Of a stretch of DNA of 13,315 bases, positions 12,270 through 13,315 are shown in pieces. A program made the position numbers and the translations under genes. How positions within the stretch are numbered: position 1 is the first letter of the stretch; every line of letters begins with the position of its first letter. A model generated the notes under the pieces. The model had not been told where the DNA came from. It ran no database searches and saw nothing but the letters and a program-made list of their open reading frames with translations. This DNA comes from Acidimicrobiales bacterium (lineage in GTDB: Bacteria > Actinomycetota > Acidimicrobiia > Acidimicrobiales > VFJN01): the NCBI GenBank assembly GCA_016936035.1, contig JAFGPU010000193.1, positions 1 through 13,315 on the forward strand, written 5' to 3'.

Positions 12270-13315
12270 GACCCCAATCCGATCTGCCAGCGGAGGAACG
12301 TGTGCACGTCGCCGGCCTCGTCCGCCTGCTTCGAGGCGGGCTTGCCCTGCCCGTGACCGGCGCGCGGCTCGACGCGCACCAGGACAGGGCGGTCGTCAGC
12401 ACAGCTCGTGGCCCACGCCAGCGCGGCCCCGAACTTGCGGGCGTGCGCCGGGTCGACCCGGCTGTCGTGCTCGCCCGTCAGCACCAGCGTGGCGGGGTAG
12501 CAGGTGCCGTCGACCACGCGGTGGTACGGGGAGTAGGCCCACAGCCAGGCGAACTCGTCGGCGACGTCAGGGTCGCCGTACTCGGGCGTCCACAGCTGGG
12601 CGATGAGGAACCGCGGGAACCGCACCATGTCGGTGAGCGGCACCGCGCAGACGGCGGCGCGGCACAGATCCGGGCGCTGCGTGAGCGTGGCGGCCACCAG
12701 CAGCCCACCGTTGCTGCCGCCCCGAACGGCCAGGCGATCGCGGCGTGTGCGCCCGTGGTCGACCAGCCAGTCGGCCGCCGCGGCGAAGTCGTCGAACACC
12801 TGCTGCTTGCGGTCGCGCATGCCGGCCCGGTGCCAGTCCTCGCCCTGCTCGGCGCCGCCGCGGACGCAGGCCACGGCGAACACGCCGCCGTCGTCGGCCA
12901 CCGCCACGGCGGTGGGGCTGTAGGCGGGGCTCATGGTGACGGCGAAGCCCCCGTAGCCGGTGAGCAGGGTGGGTGTGGCCGGCGAGGGCACGACGTCGCT
13001 GCGCCGCAGGGTGAACAGCGTGATCTCGGTGCCGTCGGTGGAGGGGTAGCGGTCGATGCCCACGGTGTAGTCGGCGGGGTCGACGGCGGCGGGCAGCGCG
13101 CTCCAGCGGACCAGCTCGTCGCTCGGCCCGGTGGCGGCGCCCAGGGTGTCGTGGTCGCTCGACCCGGCGGCGACGCCCGGGGTGGCCGGGGCCCAGCGCC
13201 ACAGCTCGGTCGGGCGGGCCCACGAGGTGAAGGCCATCACAGCGGTGTCGCTGTCGCGGTCGCCGGCCAGACCCGCCAGGGTGCCGGGCTCGGGCAGGGC
13301 GATCTCGACGGGCGC
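12266..13315 (-). CDS. Prolyl oligopeptidase (S9A serine peptidase), C-terminal part
   Basis: The last 349 residues of a gene whose 5' end is beyond the right edge. It contains the end of the propeller, then the complete alpha/beta-hydrolase domain that cleaves short peptides after proline. LLTGYGGFAVTMSPAY is the domain's opening oxyanion region. The catalytic serine is in GGSNGG (codon at 12713-12715). GEHDSRVDPAHARKF holds the aspartate and the arginine equivalent to porcine Arg643. RAGHGQGKP holds the histidine. The triad is intact, and VRGGAEQGEDWHRAG is also characteristic. No signal peptide can be judged. The gene overlaps the queuosine-salvage start by 4 nt. Typical full length is about 700 aa, so roughly half is missing from view. 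The family is certain; oligopeptide substrates are inferred from it. Confidence 0.93.
   Translation of the reverse strand, partial: APVEIALPEPGTLAGLAGDRDSDTAVMAFTSWARPTELWRWAPATPGVAAGSSDHDTLGAATGPSDELVRWSALPAAVDPADYTVGIDRYPSTDGTEITLFTLRRSDVVPSPATPTLLTGYGGFAVTMSPAYSPTAVAVADDGGVFAVACVRGGAEQGEDWHRAGMRDRKQQVFDDFAAAADWLVDHGRTRRDRLAVRGGSNGGLLVAATLTQRPDLCRAAVCAVPLTDMVRFPRFLIAQLWTPEYGDPDVADEFAWLWAYSPYHRVVDGTCYPATLVLTGEHDSRVDPAHARKFGAALAWATSCADDRPVLVRVEPRAGHGQGKPASKQADEAGDVHTFLRWQIGLGS

Noticed and set aside
11223..12356. Plus-strand 377-codon open frame opposite the queuosine-salvage gene
   Set aside because: The minus strand carries the recognisable Qng1-type motifs. This frame is a shadow.
1..13315. 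New defence, CRISPR or phage system
   Set aside because: No nuclease, helicase, methylase, repeat-spacer pattern or phage structural gene was visible. All recognised genes are metabolic, regulatory or envelope related.

Overview
The window is very GC-rich, densely coded DNA from what looks like a high-GC actinobacterium, possibly Acidimicrobiia. The evidence is an Rv1155-like PPOX/F420-type enzyme, a mycobacterial EchA-type crotonase, G/C-rich third codon positions, and short TA[C/G]3T elements 7-9 nt upstream of many start codons, which suggests leaderless transcription. The taxon is an inference. No rRNA, tRNA, CRISPR array, insertion sequence or phage gene was seen.

Layout. At the left edge is the 5' end of an M1-family aminopeptidase gene (minus), divergent from a complete PfkB-family sugar/adenosine kinase gene (plus). 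Then comes a compact minus-strand cluster, AraC regulator > VOC (glyoxalase-fold) protein > PPOX-class flavin/F420 oxidoreductase, convergent with the kinase. A 201-bp gap with three dyads (one a perfect 20-bp inverted repeat) separates it from a SnoaL/NTF2-like gene (minus). The SnoaL gene is divergent from a MarR regulator (plus); their shared 94-bp promoter holds three copies of a GTTGG-N5-CCAAC operator, so this is very probably a self-contained MarR switch.

Next is a two-gene secreted module on the minus strand: a 316-aa exported protein with six cysteines after its predicted lipid-anchor cysteine, and 2 nt downstream a 231-aa membrane-anchored partner; neither has a function I recognise. 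It is followed by an OafA-type membrane acyltransferase with a C-terminal SGNH domain and an enoyl-CoA hydratase/isomerase-family protein that lacks one of the two usual catalytic glutamates. Divergent from these is an exported YncE-like beta-propeller protein (plus).

The right part is one minus-strand run: prolyl oligopeptidase (S9A, 5' end outside the window) overlapping by 4 nt a queuosine-salvage (Qng1/DUF2419-type) protein, then a 247-aa glyoxalase-like protein and a 200-aa unrecognised protein.

The most interesting points are the consistent promoter/start-codon geometry in eight of the genes, including two -10 elements that overlap the stop codon of the preceding gene; the three-operator MarR switch; the uncharacterised secreted pair; the queuine-salvage gene coupled to a peptidase; and the strongly structured gap at 2670-2870. 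No obvious new defence or mobile system was found.
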